In this document: piece by piece, positions 61,495-64,000 of the stretch | How positions within the stretch are numbered: the stretch's first letter is position 1 | Layout of the letters: the number at the start of each line of letters is the position of its first letter | Assembly (NCBI RefSeq): GCF_004324835.1 | Contig: NW_021163032.1 | Span: forward strand, 1,674,001 to 1,738,000 | Length of the DNA: 64,000 nucleotides | Reading direction: 5' to 3' | Source: Dendronephthya gigantea | Lineage: Eukaryota; Cnidaria; Anthozoa; Malacalcyonacea; Nephtheidae | Notes under the pieces: model-generated | The model's input: only the letters and a program-made list of their open reading frames with translations | Told to the model about the DNA's origin: nothing | Database searches by the model: none | Program-made: the position numbers and the translations under genes

Positions 61495-61835
61495 GGTTAT
61501 ATTGTTTAATGTTTGTATATGGGCACGAAACATGCTTGCGACTTTACATAGGACAAGCATTTGACCATTAAAACAGCGTGGTTATCCATTTCAAAATATT
61601 TGACATCATAACCAAAGCACGGTTATATTGTTTAATGTTTGTATATGGGCACGAAACATGCTGGAAACTTTACATAGGACAAGCATTTGACCATTAAAAC
61701 AGCGTGGTTATCCATTTCAAAATATTTGACATCATAACCAAAGCATGGTTATATTGTTTATTGTTTGTATATGGGCACGAAACATGTTGGAAAGTTTACA
61801 TAGGACAAGCATTTGACCATTAAAACAGCGTGCTT
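61495..61835. repeat. 126-bp satellite, nearly three copies
   Basis: Units begin GGTTATATTGTTTAATG at 61495, 61621 and 61747, exactly 126 bp apart; the third is truncated after AAAACAGCGTG. They are the same family as the MEMO1 intron 6 array and closest to its units near 52550-52740. Confidence 0.92.
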
Positions 61836-61961
61836 CAATATCAATTCAATATCAATGTATGTATAAAGGCCGCTGATCTATACAAATATAGTTTAGTATT
61901 AATAGGTCAGTGCATGCGTAGGTCTTCAGAGAAATGGGATTTATATTATAAGATTACTTTG

Positions 61962-62117
61962 TGCTCACCAAAAATTCTTTTTCATGCATGTGTTGAAGAA
62001 GTATGTTTTGCATCTTGGCGCATAGCTTGTGAGAGTAAAACTTGAAATCCATCTCATTTAAAGTGGTTCTAAATTTAAAGCGATAATGATGTGACGTAAT
62101 TACCGAAAAGGTCCATT
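61962..62117. repeat. Single arm of the presenilin-intron foldback family
   Basis: TTTTTCATGCATGTGTTGAA, TTTTGCATCTTGGCG, CTTGTGAGAGTAAAA, CTCATTTAAAGTGG and TGACGTAATTACCGAAAAGG match, in order, the right half of the element at 23868-24271. The left half is missing. Confidence 0.75.
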
Positions 62118-62210
62118 ATGACACGCTAAAGAATGTCCAGAGCTTCAGTTTGGGTTTTCAGATAAAACCAATACGATTTCTCCAATTTCCCGAGCATGAA
62201 TATTGGTTGT

Positions 62211-62295
62211 AACTTATATATACTTATATATACTTATATATACTTATATATACTTATATATACTTATATATACTTATATATACTTATATATATCA
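62211..62295. repeat. Decamer repeat TATATACTTA
   Basis: About eight perfect copies of a 10-bp unit. The open frames reading YIYLYILIYTY across it are repeat artefacts. Confidence 0.92.
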
Positions 62296-62616
62296 CTATT
62301 GATTTGGATAGTCTCACTGTTTTTATACCGTGTCGAATCTCTTTTAAAAGTTACTTGGCGAACTGCGAAGCATATTGTTCAGGCATTTGAGCATGAAAGT
62401 TGTATATCAGCTGAATACTCCACTTGTCGAGAGCTATCTCTTGTTTTTTCTTTTTTTCACTGCGGCTTTTTTGACATCTTTATGGCCGGGTACAACCTCT
62501 CCATTTTCTTTCAGATTTTGGGCATCTGTAAAAAGTGACGCGCATGCAGGTGATAAGCACGATTGGACTGAATATTGGTGCATCCTTAATGATGAGCCCT
62601 TAATTTAAGAAGTGGA

Positions 62617-62750
62617 ATCCAGAAAATCGAGTAGGGCAATTCACATATCGAATCTGAAATGCAAGCATGGAAATCCGGAATCCAAGGATTGGATACCGGA
62701 ATCTAAGTGTGGAAATCCGGATTCAAACGTCTGGAATCCGGAATTCAAAT
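62617..62750. repeat. Degenerate GGAATCCGGAATCCAA minisatellite
   Basis: Repeated GGAATCCGGAAT, GGAAATCCGGATTCAA and relatives with irregular spacing. TCCGGA is itself self-complementary. No coding. Confidence 0.65.
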
Positions 62751-63892
62751 ATCCCTTGGGTTAGCTTGCATAGGGCCAAAGCATACTCGAAAATTTTCAG
62801 AAATCACATTGCAGAAATCACATAAACTACAATTACTACATCTTCCAATTCGATACATTTGCCTTAAAATACGTGACTGCTTAGTCACACGCATAGGGGC
62901 AAGAATACTGAGCTTGGGAAATTGCAGAACACTACTGAAAAAACCCTTTGGCGACTACTAAAAACAGTTTTGGCCTAACCATAGGCATCGGTAAAAATAT
63001 GACCGATGCGCGGTGGCCTGAGTTCTATACTTACATCGCATTCCAGCTGTTTGTAACTTTCCTTCTTTTGTCGGATATTTGCCAACAAATCCTGATGAAG
63101 CCAGGGGTATGTCAAGCAGTGCGTTTAACTCCGCTGAAAATAAAAAAGATCATGAATGTTGGCTTGCCTGAATTCCCATAAGAATTTTTTATTCCGTACC
63201 TTTTTTGCCGGACAATCTCTCTTTCATCACTCGCTGTTCCCGCGAATCTCCCAAATCCTCTAATCTAACTAAATGTTAAGAGAATGCAAGAACAATAAAA
63301 CCACTCAACAATAATAACAATACTGTCAAGAAATCCTGACTAAAAAAACTATGAACCCGGTTCTAAAAAAGCGAAACATAATTTCAGTCTATAGCACGTG
63401 ACGCACACGTGCGTTCTGAATGGTCGAATCAGGTCATCCAAAACACGAAAACTTGATTCGCTGATGGAAATCAAATTAGAAACATTTTTTGTTGTTATTT
63501 TAGAGAACAATTACTTAATGGATTCCAGTGCTTGGATGGCCTGCTTGGATCTAAACACTTGGGAATGTTGCTTGAGTTAAGAAAAGCTCGAAAAATCACT
63601 CGCTTAGGCTCGTGTTTCGCGCGCTTTCTTAACTCTCGCAACCGATTCCCGCATGCTTGGACCAGACCATCCATTAGGTAATGGCTCACTGAAGAATTTT
63701 TGGAATTAAAATATTAAAATTAATGAAACATTCGTTATATAGCCTAGAACAAACTCATGATTGTGTTAGTTAGGCAATAATCAGCAGTCACTCAGACTAG
63801 CGGCAATGGAACAACACACAATGGCATCAAAAACGTCTACAGAAACCGTGCAAAGCAACAAATCAGTCTTACACTAACAGAACTGCACTAAT

Positions 63893-64000
63893 CTACCCTA
63901 GTTTCACTGCACACACGAAGTAAGGATACAAATCTTCGTCAATTTCAAGTTCGGCCTCTTTTGCGTTGTTCAAAAACCAATCGTTGCTCCATTTCTTTTT
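63893..64000 (-). CDS. Possible 3'-terminal exon, truncated by window end
   Basis: On the minus strand an open frame runs in from the window edge for 35 codons to a TAG, ending NNAKEAELEIDEDLYPYFV CAVKLG. Composition (acidic and aromatic residues, no low complexity) looks more protein-like than the surrounding open frames, but 35 codons can occur by chance. I recognise no family. Confidence 0.25.
   Translation of the reverse strand, partial: KKKWSNDWFLNNAKEAELEIDEDLYPYFVCAVKLG

Larger units (their letters stand above)
62118..63892. other. Right intergenic region
   Basis: Apart from the two repeats listed separately, I see no gene with family resemblance in either strand. Several 60-110-codon open frames have no recognisable motif. 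Confidence 0.45.

Overview
The window reads as a piece of an AT-rich, intron-rich animal nuclear genome. Conserved multi-exon metazoan genes (KAT5/TIP60, POLR3F, presenilin, an SLC35A-type transporter, AK7, RAB1A, MEMO1) sit beside a tandem array of intronless rhodopsin-like receptors, many short inverted-repeat elements and a recent Ty1/copia element. An anthozoan cnidarian such as a sea anemone would fit, but that is inference; the sequence alone shows only that this is a metazoan. Exon boundaries were read by hand from GT/AG sites, reading-phase continuity and remembered family alignments.

Layout. 1-9.8 kb: five minus-strand, single-exon 7TM receptor paralogues separated by simple repeats. 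10.4-12.55 kb: the last four exons of KAT5 on the plus strand; its upstream exons were not found. A small 8-bp-TSD element filled with a 12-bp minisatellite lies just inside one of its splice donors. 13.5-38.5 kb: a dense run of genes in alternating orientation: POLR3F(-), a SAM-dependent methyltransferase-like gene(+), a TMEM179-like gene(-), presenilin(+), an SLC35A-type nucleotide-sugar transporter(-) and AK7(+). Three head-to-head pairs share intergenic promoters of about 0.4-0.66 kb. The introns carry MITEs, foldbacks and a 1.66-kb TTAA-flanked transposon. 39.2-43.8 kb: a copia-family LTR element with indistinguishable LTRs, a 5-bp target duplication and a primer site matching the anticodon arm of initiator tRNA-Met. 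44.6-47.5 kb: RAB1A(+). 49.6-54.9 kb: MEMO1(+), whose large sixth intron is filled with a 126-bp satellite family.

54.9-64 kb has no recognisable gene except a possible exon at the right edge. It holds nested palindromes with tRNA-like modules, a ~167-bp satellite whose monomers each contain a hairpin, three more copies of the MEMO1-intron satellite, and minisatellites.

The housekeeping genes do not form a pathway. They cover chromatin acetylation, RNA polymerase III initiation, gamma-secretase, Golgi sugar transport, ciliary adenylate kinase, ER-Golgi traffic and MEMO1 redox/copper function. No clearly new enzymatic system was found. The most unusual material is the nested palindrome at 57.1-61.5 kb, the receptor family lacking the usual class A activation motifs, the element placed against the KAT5 splice donor, and the half-tRNA-primed copia element.
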